Source of the DNA: Pantoea nemavictus
Lineage (GTDB): Bacteria > Pseudomonadota > Gammaproteobacteria > Enterobacterales > Enterobacteriaceae
Assembly (NCBI RefSeq): GCF_037479095.1
Contig: NZ_JBBGZW010000001.1
Span: forward strand, 186,001-250,000
Direction: 5' to 3'
DNA: 64,000 nucleotides
Shown here: positions 54,509 to 63,020 of the stretch, piece after piece
How the letters are laid out: the number at the start of each line of letters is the position of its first letter
Position numbering within the stretch: the first letter of the stretch is position 1
Position numbers and translations under genes: made by a program
Notes under the pieces: generated by a model
Database searches by the model: none
What the model was told of the DNA's origin: nothing
Seen by the model: only the letters and a program-made list of their open reading frames with translations

Positions 54509-55600
54509 ATGGGATTTAAATGCGGTATTGTGGGCCTGCCGAACGTCGGTAAATCCACCCTGTTCAACGCGCTGACTAAAGCGGGTATCGAAGCAGCCAA
54601 CTTTCCGTTCTGCACCATCGAGCCAAACACCGGTGTGGTGCCAATGCCCGATCTGCGCCTCGATCAGCTGAGCGATATTGTTAAACCACAGCGCGTGGTG
54701 CCAACCACCATGGAATTCGTCGATATCGCCGGTTTGGTAAAAGGCGCATCCAAAGGTGAAGGCCTGGGTAACCAGTTCCTGACCAACATCCGTGAAACCG
54801 AAGCCATCGGCCACGTGGTGCGCTGCTTCGAGAACGACAACATCATCCACGTTGCGGGCAAAGTTAACCCGGCGGAAGATATTGATGTCATCAATACCGA
54901 GCTGGCGCTGTCGGATCTCGACACCTGCGAACGTGCCATTCAGCGTTGCCAGAAGAAAGCCAAAGGCGGCGACAAAGATGCAAAAGCTGAGCTGGCTGCG
55001 CTGGAAAAATGCCTGCCGCATCTGTCTGAAGCCGGCATGCTGCGCGCATTGAAGCTGGATGCTGACGAGAAAGCGGCGATTCGCTACCTCAGCTTCCTGA
55101 CGCTGAAACCGACCATGTACATCGCTAACGTCAACGAAGACGGCTTCGAAAACAATCCGTACCTCGATCAGGTACGTGCCATTGCCGAAGCCGAAGGTTC
55201 TGTCGTCGTTCCGGTGTGTGCTGCGGTTGAGTCGGACATTGCCGAGCTGGAAGATGACGAGCGCGACGAGTTCATGGCTGAACTGGGTCTGGAAGAGCCG
55301 GGCCTGAACCGCGTGATTCGCGCCGGTTATGCGCTGCTGAACTTGCAAACTTACTTCACCGCTGGCGTGAAAGAAGTGCGTGCATGGACTATCCCAGTGG
55401 GTGCAACTGCGCCGCAGGCAGCCGGTAAAATCCATACCGACTTCGAGAAAGGCTTTATCCGTGCGCAGACCATCGCCTTTGATGACTTTGTTGCCTTTAA
55501 AGGCGAACAAGGCGCGAAAGAAGCCGGCAAGATGCGTTCAGAAGGTAAAGAGTACATCGTTAAAGATGGCGATGTGATGAACTTCCTGTTCAACGTCTAA
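54509..55600 (+). CDS. ychF: Redox-regulated ATPase YchF
   Basis: YchF is an Obg-family protein that binds ribosomes and hydrolyses ATP in preference to GTP. It has been linked to oxidative stress response and to translation initiation. The 363-residue product has the P-loop [14 protein letters not shown] near residue 8, [20 protein letters not shown] near 70, a coiled-coil insertion ([21 protein letters not shown]) and a C-terminal TGS domain. GAGAAAGG stands before the ATG. A hairpin with a T7 run closes the gene. Confidence 0.98.
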   Translation: MGFKCGIVGLPNVGKSTLFNALTKAGIEAANFPFCTIEPNTGVVPMPDLRLDQLSDIVKPQRVVPTTMEFVDIAGLVKGASKGEGLGNQFLTNIRETEAIGHVVRCFENDNIIHVAGKVNPAEDIDVINTELALSDLDTCERAIQRCQKKAKGGDKDAKAELAALEKCLPHLSEAGMLRALKLDADEKAAIRYLSFLTLKPTMYIANVNEDGFENNPYLDQVRAIAEAEGSVVVPVCAAVESDIAELEDDERDEFMAELGLEEPGLNRVIRAGYALLNLQTYFTAGVKEVRAWTIPVGATAPQAAGKIHTDFEKGFIRAQTIAFDDFVAFKGEQGAKEAGKMRSEGKEYIVKDGDVMNFLFNV

Positions 55601-55659
55601 ATAGCCGTAGCGGTGGGATGAGATTTCATTGAATCTCCTTCTGGCTGACAAACACCCTT

Positions 55660-55687
55660 AAATCCACGCAATTGCGTGGATTTTTTT
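55660..55687 (+). terminator. Intrinsic terminator of ychF
   Basis: AAATCCACGC (55660-55669), loop AATT, GCGTGGATTT, with T7 from 55681. Confidence 0.93.
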
Positions 55688-55895
55688 ATTTCATCAAATC
55701 TCAGCTATTCCTGAATCCCGCTGACAAATCTGTAAAGCGATCAGTGGGGAAGCTCACTGTCCGAGCAACAGTTAACCCGCAGGATTGCGGGTAACGCGTA
55801 GCGATTAATCACTTTTTGTCTGAATAAGCGGCCTCGCCAATTTCCACTATCCTGTGCATAAGAAATTTAGCACTCACTTATGCGCGGGAGTGCCA
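55688..55895. other. Structured intergenic stretch before the cupin gene
   Basis: Two hairpins are visible: CAGTG/CACTG at 55742-55759 and GTTAACCCGC/GCGGGTAAC at 55771-55795 (one bulge). A T5 run follows at 55812-55816. A small RNA or a 5' leader is possible, but no family was recognised. Confidence 0.35.
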
Positions 55896-56285
55896 ATGAG
55901 CCGTTCTGACAATTACGACCACAATACAGCGGAAATCTTGCTCCAGAGCGGGCATGCCTGGAATGGTCAGCGATTAGAAAATTATCCGACGGGTCAGCCG
56001 GAAATTACCGTAATGAAGATGACCATTCCTGCTCATTCCGAGTTGCCGTGGCATACCCATCCGATGCCTAACAGCGCTTATATTTTGTCGGGATCGCTCA
56101 CCATTGAGGACAAAGACAACGGTGAGAGCAAAACCTTCCGTGCCGGCGAGGCATTTAATGAATCCATCGATATCGCGCATCGCGGCTTCACCACCGATGA
56201 GAGTGCCGAGCTGATTATTTTCTATGCCGGCGTTGCGGGCATGGAACTTTCGGTGCCTTTGCCAGGAGAAGCGGCAGAGTATTGA
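55896..56285 (+). CDS. Cupin-domain protein
   Basis: The 129-residue product is a single small beta-barrel cupin. Motif 1 is seen as LPWHTHPMPNSAYILSGSL near residue 50, with metal-ligand histidines and a tyrosine/serine instead of the usual E/H. Motif 2 is near 95 (IAHRGFTTDESAELIIFYAG). Such proteins include metal-binding sugar isomerases, small dioxygenases and regulators; substrate cannot be read from the sequence. GGGAGTG precedes the ATG at 55896. It is convergent to the GntR gene and may not belong to its regulon. Confidence 0.8.
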   Translation: MSRSDNYDHNTAEILLQSGHAWNGQRLENYPTGQPEITVMKMTIPAHSELPWHTHPMPNSAYILSGSLTIEDKDNGESKTFRAGEAFNESIDIAHRGFTTDESAELIIFYAGVAGMELSVPLPGEAAEY

Positions 56286-56314
56286 TCTCAGCGTTAATCC
56301 GCGCAAAAACACCG

Positions 56315-56989
56315 TCAATTATTCAGCAGCGCCTGCTTAAACGAATAGATGTGCACCCGCGCGGCGGCTTCCGCTTGCTCCGCATCGCCCTGCTCCAGCG
56401 CGGCGATAATCGCTTCATGTTCGGCGATCACTTCATTCATATGCGCAGCGCTGGAGAGCGTCGTCGCCCAGAAACGCTGCGCCTGCGCATGGATGATGCT
56501 GAGGATATCGGCCAGGCGTCCATTGGCGGCGATGTCCGCCAGCAGCTGGTGGAATTCGCGGTCCAGCAACATCATCTGTTCCCGGTCGCGCGCTGCGCTG
56601 GCGTCGGCAATGCGCTGATTCATTGCGCGCAAATAAGCAATCTGCGTCGGATTAACGCGCTGCGAGGCCAAACGCAAACACAGCGCCTCGTTGACTAAAC
56701 GCACCTCAATTAACTCCAGCGCATCATCAATCGATAGCGGTGAAACCATCACCCCTTTGCGTGGAATAATTTGCAGTAACCCTTCCGTTTCCAGCCGATG
56801 CACCGCTTGATTCACCGGCGTTCTGCCCATCTCAAGGTCATCCATCACCTGCGCGATATTCAGATAGTCACCGGGCTTGTAACGCAGCGTGATCAGCCGG
56901 TGCTTGAACGCCAGATACGCCCGTTCGTTGAGAGAAAGGCTCTTCGGCTGGGTCGGCGAGCTCACATTTTCAGCAATACCATTACTCAT
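56315..56989 (-). CDS. GntR-family regulator (FadR/FCD type) of the amidase cluster
   Basis: The 224-residue product has a winged-helix domain (about 25-85; LRYKPGDYLNIAQVMDDLEMGRTPVNQAVHRLE-type residues) and an FCD ligand domain (about 95-215) with metal-binding histidines in REFHQLLADI and IIAEHEAIIAALEQGD. FCD regulators usually repress catabolic genes until a small organic acid binds. It is divergent from the DUF2848 gene, with a perfect 14-bp palindrome in the gap. ATG 56989 was chosen; GTG 56992 is close and has better spacing to AAGG. Confidence 0.9.
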   Translation of the reverse strand: MSNGIAENVSSPTQPKSLSLNERAYLAFKHRLITLRYKPGDYLNIAQVMDDLEMGRTPVNQAVHRLETEGLLQIIPRKGVMVSPLSIDDALELIEVRLVNEALCLRLASQRVNPTQIAYLRAMNQRIADASAARDREQMMLLDREFHQLLADIAANGRLADILSIIHAQAQRFWATTLSSAAHMNEVIAEHEAIIAALEQGDAEQAEAAARVHIYSFKQALLNN

Positions 56990-57063
56990 CACGCGCATCC
57001 TTATTAGGTAACTGAGACATCTTACACAAAAACCTGGCATGAAAATGGCTAGATTGAAATTAC

Positions 57064-57077
57064 TGTGAAATTTCACA
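57064..57077. promoter_or_regulatory. Perfect 14-bp palindrome, candidate operator of the GntR regulator
   Basis: TGTGAAATTTCACA is fully self-complementary and lies 27 bases before the DUF2848 gene in the divergent promoter region. Spacing between half sites (TGTGA-N4-TCACA) is too short for CRP, which needs N6. Confidence 0.6.
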
Positions 57078-57104
57078 CGCATTTCAACTCTGGAGATTTA
57101 GCCC

Positions 57105-57785
57105 ATGCAATTACGCTTCACGACTGATTACGCAGACGCCGCAGTGCTGGATGTAGAGGTTAATGCGCTGGTGATTGCCGGCTGGGTTGGCCGCGATCAG
57201 GCTGCGGTACTGCACCATATCAGGGAGCTCGAGGCACTTGGCGTGCCCGCTCCTGGTGCAGTGCCGCTGTTTTACCGCGTCGCCACTAACCAGCTCACTC
57301 AGCAAACCCAGCTGGAAGTGGTCGGCGAACAGACCTCTGGCGAAGCCGAACCCTTTGTGTTTTTCCACCGCGGTGAATACTGGGTTTCGCTGATTTCCGA
57401 TCACACCGATCGCCATCTTGAAACCTTCAGCGTGGCGCTTTCCAAACAGGCGTGTATCAAGCCGGTTGCCGGTCATGCCTGGCGCATGTCCGAGGTGAAA
57501 GCGCATTGGGACCAGCTGGAACTGCGCGCCTGGATCAGAGTGAACGGCGATTGGGTCACCTATCAACAGGGTGCGCTGTCGTCGCTGCTCACGCCAATCG
57601 ATCTGTTGCAGCGCTATTTCGCCGATCGCGAAGTGGAAGAAGGCTTTGCCATGTCGTGCGGCACGCTGAGCGCCATCGGCGGCATTCGTCCAGCGAGTGA
57701 ATTCCGCATGGCACTGCACGATCCGGTGCTGAATCGCACGCTGGAGCACACCTACATCACCGGCGCGCTGCCGGTCATCGCCTGA
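57105..57785 (+). CDS. DUF2848 family protein
   Basis: The 226-residue product matches the DUF2848 family. The C-terminal half (MSCGTLSAIGGIRPASEFRMALHDPV, then ITGALPV) resembles the fumarylacetoacetate hydrolase fold, where similar segments bind metal and substrate, so a hydrolase or lyase acting on an acidic intermediate is possible. TGGAGA precedes the ATG. It is first in a four-gene row with an amidase, a two-domain EthD-like protein and a transporter, 12 bases before the amidase. Confidence 0.78.
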   Translation: MQLRFTTDYADAAVLDVEVNALVIAGWVGRDQAAVLHHIRELEALGVPAPGAVPLFYRVATNQLTQQTQLEVVGEQTSGEAEPFVFFHRGEYWVSLISDHTDRHLETFSVALSKQACIKPVAGHAWRMSEVKAHWDQLELRAWIRVNGDWVTYQQGALSSLLTPIDLLQRYFADREVEEGFAMSCGTLSAIGGIRPASEFRMALHDPVLNRTLEHTYITGALPVIA

Positions 57786-57797
57786 TAAGGATTCTTT

Positions 57798-59141
57798 ATG
57801 ACGACGTTATGGCAAGCGAGCCAGCAGCTGCTCGCCGGACAAGGCTCTGCCGCAGAACTGACGCAGGATGCGCTGAGTGCCATCGCCGCCGAACCCGGCG
57901 AAGGCCAGCGGGTTTTCACCCGCGTGTATGCCGCCGAGGCGCAGCAGCAGGCGGAACAGGCCAGCACGCGCTGGCAGCAGCGTCAGGCGCGCAGCCCGAT
58001 TGATGGCCTGCCGATCAGCATTAAAGATCTGTTTGACGTTGCCGGAGAAGTGACGCTCGCCGGCTCACATCTACTCAGCAACGGCACTCCGGCCGCAGCC
58101 AACGCCAGCATGGTTGAACGGCTGCAACAGGCCGGCGCGGCCCTCGTCGGCAAAACCAACATGACCGAGTTCGCCTTTACCGGCCTCGGCATCAATCCGC
58201 ACTACGGCACGCCCGCCAATCCATGGCAGCGTGCTGAGAAGCGTATTCCGGGCGGATCCTCGTCGGGCGCGGCGGTGGCGGTGGCCGATGGCATGTGTCT
58301 GGCGGCAGTCGGCACCGATACCGGCGGTTCGGTGCGTATTCCTGCGGCGCTGTGCGGATTAACCGGCTTTAAACCCAGCGCCAGCCGCATCGACCAGCGC
58401 GGTACCCTGCCGCTGGCGGCGTCGCTCGACAGCATCGGCGTGATTGCGCACGACGTGCGCAGCTGCTGGCTGCTCGATAGTGTGATTGCCGACCAACCGC
58501 TGGTGATGGATCAGCGTGAACTCTCTGATGCGCATTTCGTCATTCCACAAACGCGCGTGCTGGCGGGGCTCGACCAGCACGTCAGTGCTGCCTGGCTACG
58601 CGCGCTCGAGGTGCTGCGCGCCCAGGGTGTGCAGCTCACCGAACTGCCGCTCGATGAGCTGGCGGAGCTGGATACGATGAACGCGCGCGGCGGCATTACC
58701 GCCTGGGAAGCCTGGCAGTGGCATCAGGCGTACGCGCTGTCCCAGCCTGACGCCTACGATCCGCAGGTTCTGACGCGCATCAAACGCGGCAGCTTGCTGA
58801 ATGCCGAGGATGCCGCCGAGCTTTATCAGCTGCGCGCCGACTGGCAGCAGCGTGTGGAAAACGCCGTGGCGCCGTTCGACGGCATCTTAATGCCGACGGT
58901 GTCGCTGATCGCCCCTACCCTTGCCGAACTCGACGACCCTGCGCGTTACATGCAGGTCAACATGCTGATGCTGCGCAACACCAGCGTGATCAACATGCTC
59001 GATGGCTGCTCAATTTCTCTGCCTTGTCATCAACCCGGCGCTGCGCCGGTTGGCCTGATGCTGTCCTCAACCCATGGCAACGATGCTGCATTACTCACCT
59101 GGGCTGCCGCGCTTGAAACCACCCTGAAACGGAGTAGCTGA
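57798..59141 (+). CDS. Amidase of the amidase signature family
   Basis: The 447-residue product is a Ser-cisSer-Lys amidase. The catalytic lysine is in PISIKDLFDVAGE near residue 76. The serine-rich signature GGSSSGAAVAVADGM near 153 and TDTGGSVRIPAALCGLTGFKPS near 175 supply the other two residues. Close relatives hydrolyse amides such as biuret-derived or aryl amides, but no substrate can be assigned here. It starts 12 bases after the DUF2848 gene and ends two bases before the next start, so one operon is certain. Confidence 0.92.
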   Translation: MTTLWQASQQLLAGQGSAAELTQDALSAIAAEPGEGQRVFTRVYAAEAQQQAEQASTRWQQRQARSPIDGLPISIKDLFDVAGEVTLAGSHLLSNGTPAAANASMVERLQQAGAALVGKTNMTEFAFTGLGINPHYGTPANPWQRAEKRIPGGSSSGAAVAVADGMCLAAVGTDTGGSVRIPAALCGLTGFKPSASRIDQRGTLPLAASLDSIGVIAHDVRSCWLLDSVIADQPLVMDQRELSDAHFVIPQTRVLAGLDQHVSAAWLRALEVLRAQGVQLTELPLDELAELDTMNARGGITAWEAWQWHQAYALSQPDAYDPQVLTRIKRGSLLNAEDAAELYQLRADWQQRVENAVAPFDGILMPTVSLIAPTLAELDDPARYMQVNMLMLRNTSVINMLDGCSISLPCHQPGAAPVGLMLSSTHGNDAALLTWAAALETTLKRSS

Positions 59142-59143
59142 TC

Positions 59144-59779
59144 ATGACTCAACCCCACGGCATGCTGTTTGTCGCCACCAATATCGATGCTGCAGATGAA
59201 GCGGATTTCAACCAATGGTATGACCATGAGCACGTTGAAGAGCGCGTGGCGATCGCTGGATTTCTCAGCGGCACGCGCTATCAGTCGATCGATGCCGAGC
59301 GTAAGTATCTCGGCCTGTATGAGACCGCATCGCTGGAGGCCTTTACCAGCGCCGATTATCACGCTGCCTTCACGCGCCAGACCGAATGGTCGGTGAAAAA
59401 CCTCAACAAGATGATCAACCCGATGCGCCGGGTATGCGCCATCTCTCACCAGCATGGTCAAGGCAGCGGCAGCCATCTGGCGGTGCTGACGTTGCCAGCC
59501 GGTACGGATGTTGCATTGCTGGGCGACTGGCAAAGCAGCGTGCAGCACACGCCGGGCTATATCGCCTCACGTTTGCTGACGCCCGACACCACGCTGAGCT
59601 CACCGCTGCCGCGCGAAAACCGCGAAAGCCGCCCGATGCAGCCGATGCTGCTGCTGACCTGTCGCGATGCGCAGGTGTGCAAAACGCTGGCTACCGCTGC
59701 CGCCGCCATCCTCAACGCGGATGTACAACTTTATGCCCTTAGCTGGCAGTTAACGAAACAGGAGATGGCTCATGGCTAA
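59144..59779 (+). CDS. Two-domain dimeric alpha/beta-barrel (EthD-like) protein
   Basis: The 211-residue product appears to hold two ferredoxin-like halves. The first (MLFVATNIDAADEADFNQWYDHEHVEERVAI) has the pattern of EthD/antibiotic-monooxygenase-like domains, which bind small aromatic or organic ligands. The second begins near residue 108 (LAVLTLPAGTD). No catalytic residues can be assigned. It overlaps the transporter gene by eight bases, so it belongs to the amidase operon and may act on or carry the same compound. Confidence 0.7.
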   Translation: MTQPHGMLFVATNIDAADEADFNQWYDHEHVEERVAIAGFLSGTRYQSIDAERKYLGLYETASLEAFTSADYHAAFTRQTEWSVKNLNKMINPMRRVCAISHQHGQGSGSHLAVLTLPAGTDVALLGDWQSSVQHTPGYIASRLLTPDTTLSSPLPRENRESRPMQPMLLLTCRDAQVCKTLATAAAAILNADVQLYALSWQLTKQEMAHG

Positions 59780-61085
59780 TACCGATTCGACATTGCAGCA
59801 CGCCACTGGCGAGCCAGCCAGCCACACCAAAACCGGTCGCCTCGCAGCGGCCAGCTCGATTGGCACGGCGCTGGAGTGGTATGACTTTACGGTCTACAAC
59901 ATCATGGCGGCGCTGGTGTTTAACCATGTGTTTTTCCCGAGTTTCGATCCGCTGGTCGGCACCATTCTGGCGTTTTCCACCTATGCGGTGGGCTACGTTT
60001 CGCGTCCGGTGGGCGGCCTGATCTTCGGCCATCTTGGCGATATCGCCGGACGAAAAGTGGTGTTGATCACTACGCTGGTGATTATGGGTGTGACCACCGC
60101 GCTAATGGGCTTGCTGCCGGGCTATGCGGTGTGGGGCATCTGGAGTCCGGTGCTGCTGGTGGCGCTGCGCTTTATTCAGGGCATTGCCCTCGGCGGCGAA
60201 TGGGCCGGCGCGGTGCTGCTGTCGATGGAGCACGGCGACGCGGATAAGCGCGGTCGCAATGCTTCGTTTGCCCAGGTGGGTCCATCTTGCGGTACCTTGA
60301 TTGGCACCGGCTTCATCACGCTGGTGACGGTGGCTTTGAGCGGCGAGCAGTTCCAGGCATGGGGATGGCGCATTCCGTTCCTGCTAAGTTTGCTGCTGGT
60401 GATGTTTGGCCTTTGGCTGCGTCGCGGCGTTGAAGAGACACCGACCTTTGTGGCGATGCAGCAGGCAGAGAAAACCACCCATACGCCGCTGAAAGAGGTG
60501 TTTGTGCGCTATCCGCGCGAGCTGTTGATTGCCGGAGGCTCACGCATCGGTTCGGATGTGCTGTATGCGCTGGTGGTGGTTTTCACCCTGACTTACGTCA
60601 CCACGGTGTTGCAGCTGCCGCGTCCGCTGGCGTTGATGGCCACCATGCTGGGCGCGATTGGTAATGCGATTACCGTACCGATGTTTGGCGCGCTCTCCGA
60701 CAAGTTAGGCCGTCGGCCGGTGTATATCGCCGGTGCGCTGCTGGCCATCGTCTGGTCGTTTGTGTTCTTTGTGTTGCTCGATAGCTCGCAGCCGATTTTG
60801 ATTGTGCTGGCGGTGATTGGCGGGCTGTTGATTCATGCGGTGATGTACGGACCGCAGGCGGCGTTTGTCACGGAGCAGTTCCCCAGCCATGTGCGCTATG
60901 CCGGATCGTCGCTGGCTTATACGCTGGCGGGGATTATCGGTGGCGGTTTTGCTCCGCTGATCATTACTTCGCTCTACAAAGAGATGGGTAGCACGCTGTG
61001 GGTGTCACTGTACGTCAGCCTGGCGTTACTGATTACGCTGTTCGCGCTGTGGAAAGCGAAAGAAACCGCGCATCGACCGCTCTAA
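59772..61085 (+). CDS. MFS transporter, metabolite:proton symporter (MHS) type
   Basis: The 437-residue product has twelve helices. MHS family marks are the start SSIGTALEWYDFTVYN, the loop FGHLGDIAGRKVV between helices 2 and 3, GGEWAGAVLLSMEHGD near residue 137 and FGALSDKLGRRPVY in the second half. Relatives include ShiA, KgtP and ProP, which import organic acids or osmolytes with protons. As the last gene of the amidase operon it probably imports the amidase substrate. No terminator was recognised after it. Confidence 0.92.
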   Translation: MANTDSTLQHATGEPASHTKTGRLAAASSIGTALEWYDFTVYNIMAALVFNHVFFPSFDPLVGTILAFSTYAVGYVSRPVGGLIFGHLGDIAGRKVVLITTLVIMGVTTALMGLLPGYAVWGIWSPVLLVALRFIQGIALGGEWAGAVLLSMEHGDADKRGRNASFAQVGPSCGTLIGTGFITLVTVALSGEQFQAWGWRIPFLLSLLLVMFGLWLRRGVEETPTFVAMQQAEKTTHTPLKEVFVRYPRELLIAGGSRIGSDVLYALVVVFTLTYVTTVLQLPRPLALMATMLGAIGNAITVPMFGALSDKLGRRPVYIAGALLAIVWSFVFFVLLDSSQPILIVLAVIGGLLIHAVMYGPQAAFVTEQFPSHVRYAGSSLAYTLAGIIGGGFAPLIITSLYKEMGSTLWVSLYVSLALLITLFALWKAKETAHRPL

Positions 61086-61162
61086 TCACCCGGGTTTTGT
61101 TTGGCGAGGGATTGCCAGACTTTCGCAGAGAGGAGTAATAAGGCGCGGCACGCGCGACCGAA

Positions 61163-61366
61163 TTAATGCATTTTTTTCGCCAGGATACGAATGGCTTTCT
61201 CGCAGGCACTTTTGGTTTTGCTGTCTGTTGAGCGCAAACTCAGGCGATACAGCGCGCCAATCAGTTCCTGAACGGTAAGCGCTTCATCAGGACGGAGAAT
61301 GCGTGTCACCACTCTCCCCACCAATGCGCGAATCTCTTCCGTAATGTCTGAATCTTCGTCTTTCAC
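61163..61366 (-). CDS. Small helical protein, possible YmgB/AriR- or DUF2767-like regulator
   Basis: The 67-residue product is helical and acidic at the start (KDEDSDITEEIRALVGRVVTRI), with a basic end (CEKAIRILAKKMH). The spacing of the conserved hydrophobics (LVGRVV, LTVQELIGALYRL) resembles the YmgB/AriR biofilm-regulator family or DUF2767 (FumD-like); I cannot decide. The start is GTG with GGAGG four bases upstream. It stands alone between the transporter and the tetR gene, both in separate units. Confidence 0.55.
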   Translation of the reverse strand: MKDEDSDITEEIRALVGRVVTRILRPDEALTVQELIGALYRLSLRSTDSKTKSACEKAIRILAKKMH

Positions 61367-61427
61367 TTGCCCTCCGGCTTCACGCTTCGCTTATTTAGGA
61401 AGTATCCACCTCCTAATTAGACAAATT

Positions 61428-62045
61428 TTAGTCCAGCAGCTTCATCACCAGCTTAATTGTCGCGGGTTCATCTTTTACATCGGTGATCTTGCCTACTACG
61501 CGCATGCCAAAGGCGATACAGAGTATCAAGCCCGCTGCGCTGTCAATATCCAGATGCTGTGTGACCGATCCATCTTCCTGGCCGAGTTTCAGCAGAGAAG
61601 CGAGAAAGTTTTTATTGCGGATCACCGCTTCACTCACTAACTGCGACAGATCTTCATCCAGCACCTGCAGCTCCACCGTACTGCCCACCACCAGACAACC
61701 GGTACGGCCTTCAACCGCACGGGCAGAATCGAGATAGAACTGCAGCAGTTCAGTGAGCTTTTCGCGCCCGGTGGTGAACTGCGCTAGCCGCTGACGCAAG
61801 TCGGCATTGCGCACCGAAAGATAGCGCTCAAATACCAGCAGAAACAGGCTGCGCTTATCTTTAAAAGCCTTGTAAATGCTGCCCGCGGTTAGCCCCATCG
61901 CCTCCCCCAAATCACTCAGCGAAGCGGCATGAAAACCCTTTTGCCGAAAAACAATCATGGCTTTGTCCAGAGCCTGTTCGATATCAAATTCTCTTGGGCG
62001 GCCCCGTTCGCGGTTTTTCGTTTCTGTGGCTAACTTTTTGCTCAT
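61428..62045 (-). CDS. TetR-family regulator
   Basis: The 205-residue product has an N-terminal TetR HTH domain (GRPREFDIEQALDKAMIVFRQKGFHAASLSDLGEAMGLTAGSIYKAFKDKRSLF-type residues, about 15-65). Its helical ligand domain includes GCLVVGSTVEL, with the cysteine typical of the AcuR/NemR/ComR-like branch that senses electrophiles. The C121-like position is suggestive only. The start at 62045 (MSKKLATE) was chosen by homology. The ribosome site is weak. Its target is unknown. Confidence 0.88.
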   Translation of the reverse strand: MSKKLATETKNRERGRPREFDIEQALDKAMIVFRQKGFHAASLSDLGEAMGLTAGSIYKAFKDKRSLFLLVFERYLSVRNADLRQRLAQFTTGREKLTELLQFYLDSARAVEGRTGCLVVGSTVELQVLDEDLSQLVSEAVIRNKNFLASLLKLGQEDGSVTQHLDIDSAAGLILCIAFGMRVVGKITDVKDEPATIKLVMKLLD

Positions 62046-62327
62046 AGCGGATACATCAGGCAGTGCGGGTTTCCAAAAAATTGACTGAAAATCTTCTCGG
62101 CGTTCACTATATACCAGCAGAGACAAGTCTGTATACCCAGGCGAGAATAACACCTTATATCACAGAGGGTTATGCAATCACCCTACTATTCAATATCAGA
62201 TATTTGAGTCAGCTCACACCGCAGCGCAGCAAACCGCAAATTCTGTGCCAGAATTAATACATCCGATGGCATGCGGCCAAACGGTGATCATTCAGTAACC
62301 GGTAACGACTAAATAGGGAGATCGACA
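62046..62327. other. Gap between tetR and the CsbD-like gene
   Basis: No gene was recognised. CTAAATAGGGAGATCGACA directly before 62328 supplies a good ribosome site (GGGAG). CACACC and CAGCGCAGC stretches near 62215 are not assigned. Confidence 0.4.
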
Positions 62328-62537
62328 ATGAACGAAGATCGTATTAGCGGCAACTGGAAGCAGTTCAAGGGAAAAGTGAAGGAAAAATGGGGCGACCTGA
62401 CTGATGATGATATGACCGTGGTCGAAGGGAAACGCGATCAGCTGGTCGGTAAAATTCAGGAACGCTATGGTTATGAAAAAGACCGCGCGGAAAAAGAAGT
62501 AAAAGAGTGGGAAGATTCCAATAAATACCGTTGGTAA
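62328..62537 (+). CDS. CsbD family stress protein (YjbJ-like)
   Basis: The 69-residue product is a charged, lysine- and glutamate-rich CsbD-family protein. The start NEDRISGNWKQFKGKVKEKWGDL and the repeat-like end (KDRAEKEVKEWEDSNKYRW) match YjbJ. Such proteins accumulate under general stress (sigma-S or sigma-B regulons), with unknown molecular function. No sigma-S promoter could be established. GGGAG precedes the ATG. Confidence 0.93.
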   Translation: MNEDRISGNWKQFKGKVKEKWGDLTDDDMTVVEGKRDQLVGKIQERYGYEKDRAEKEVKEWEDSNKYRW

Positions 62538-62549
62538 ACCGCTCGAACG

Positions 62550-62572
62550 TGCCGGACAACCCCTGTCCGGCA
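62550..62572. terminator. Hairpin between the CsbD-like and convergent small gene
   Basis: TGCCGGACA (62550-62558) pairs with TGTCCGGCA (62564-62572), loop of five. No T-run on either side, so the termination role is uncertain. Confidence 0.5.
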
Positions 62573-62580
62573 TGCCTCAA

Positions 62581-62856
62581 TCAGTGTTTGGTGCTGTCGT
62601 CCACCACCGCGCTTTTGGCCAACATGTTGATCACACCCTCGTCTGACTCTTCTTCATCGCATTGGCTGCTGCGGTTAACCTCTGCTAAGGCTAATCTGGC
62701 AACGCGAATACGCTCTGGCGTTCCACCCGCCTGAATCATCTTCTCTAACTGGGCGATCAGCGTAGTACGCGAAATTGCGGCATCGTGAGTGAATAACTCA
62801 ATCACTGCATCACCGATCACCACGTCACTTAACTGTTTGTCATTACTGTTTTTCAT
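62581..62856 (-). CDS. Small YmgB/AriR-like protein
   Basis: The 91-residue product is acidic and helical. The core (VVIGDAVIELFTHDAAISRTTLIAQLEKMIQAGGTPERIRVARLALAEV) has the layout of the YmgB/AriR family, small dimeric regulators tied to biofilm and acid resistance. The C-terminal tail after residue 65 (QCDEEESDEGVINML) is longer than usual. AGAGAG precedes the ATG. The assignment is by pattern only. Confidence 0.6.
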   Translation of the reverse strand: MKNSNDKQLSDVVIGDAVIELFTHDAAISRTTLIAQLEKMIQAGGTPERIRVARLALAEVNRSSQCDEEESDEGVINMLAKSAVVDDSTKH

Positions 62857-62984
62857 GGGCTCTCTGTCACCGTCTAAACCAACCCTGGCCGGAGGATCCT
62901 GACTGCGCAGAGCATACCCAATGAGTAAAAAACATCAAATATAAAAAAGCGTCGATGCAATCGAAAATACATCATAAGAATGGC

Positions 62985-63009
62985 TTGCGGCGCGAGGAAC
63001 GCGCCGCAA
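62985..63009. terminator. GC-rich hairpin after the aldo/keto reductase gene
   Basis: TTGCGGCGC (62985-62993), loop of seven, GCGCCGCAA (63001-63009): nine perfect pairs, 11 bases beyond the reductase stop. The T-tract on the reverse strand is poor. Confidence 0.55.
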
Positions 63010-63020
63010 AGTGGTTGAGG

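Noticed and set aside
53969..55510. A 513-codon open frame antisense to pth and ychF
   Set aside because: It covers two well-recognised genes on the other strand, has no homology that I recognise, and is explained by the codon bias of ychF leaving the opposite frame open.
57064..57077. CRP site at the amidase cluster promoter
   Set aside because: The half sites are four bases apart, not six. A GntR-type operator fits better.
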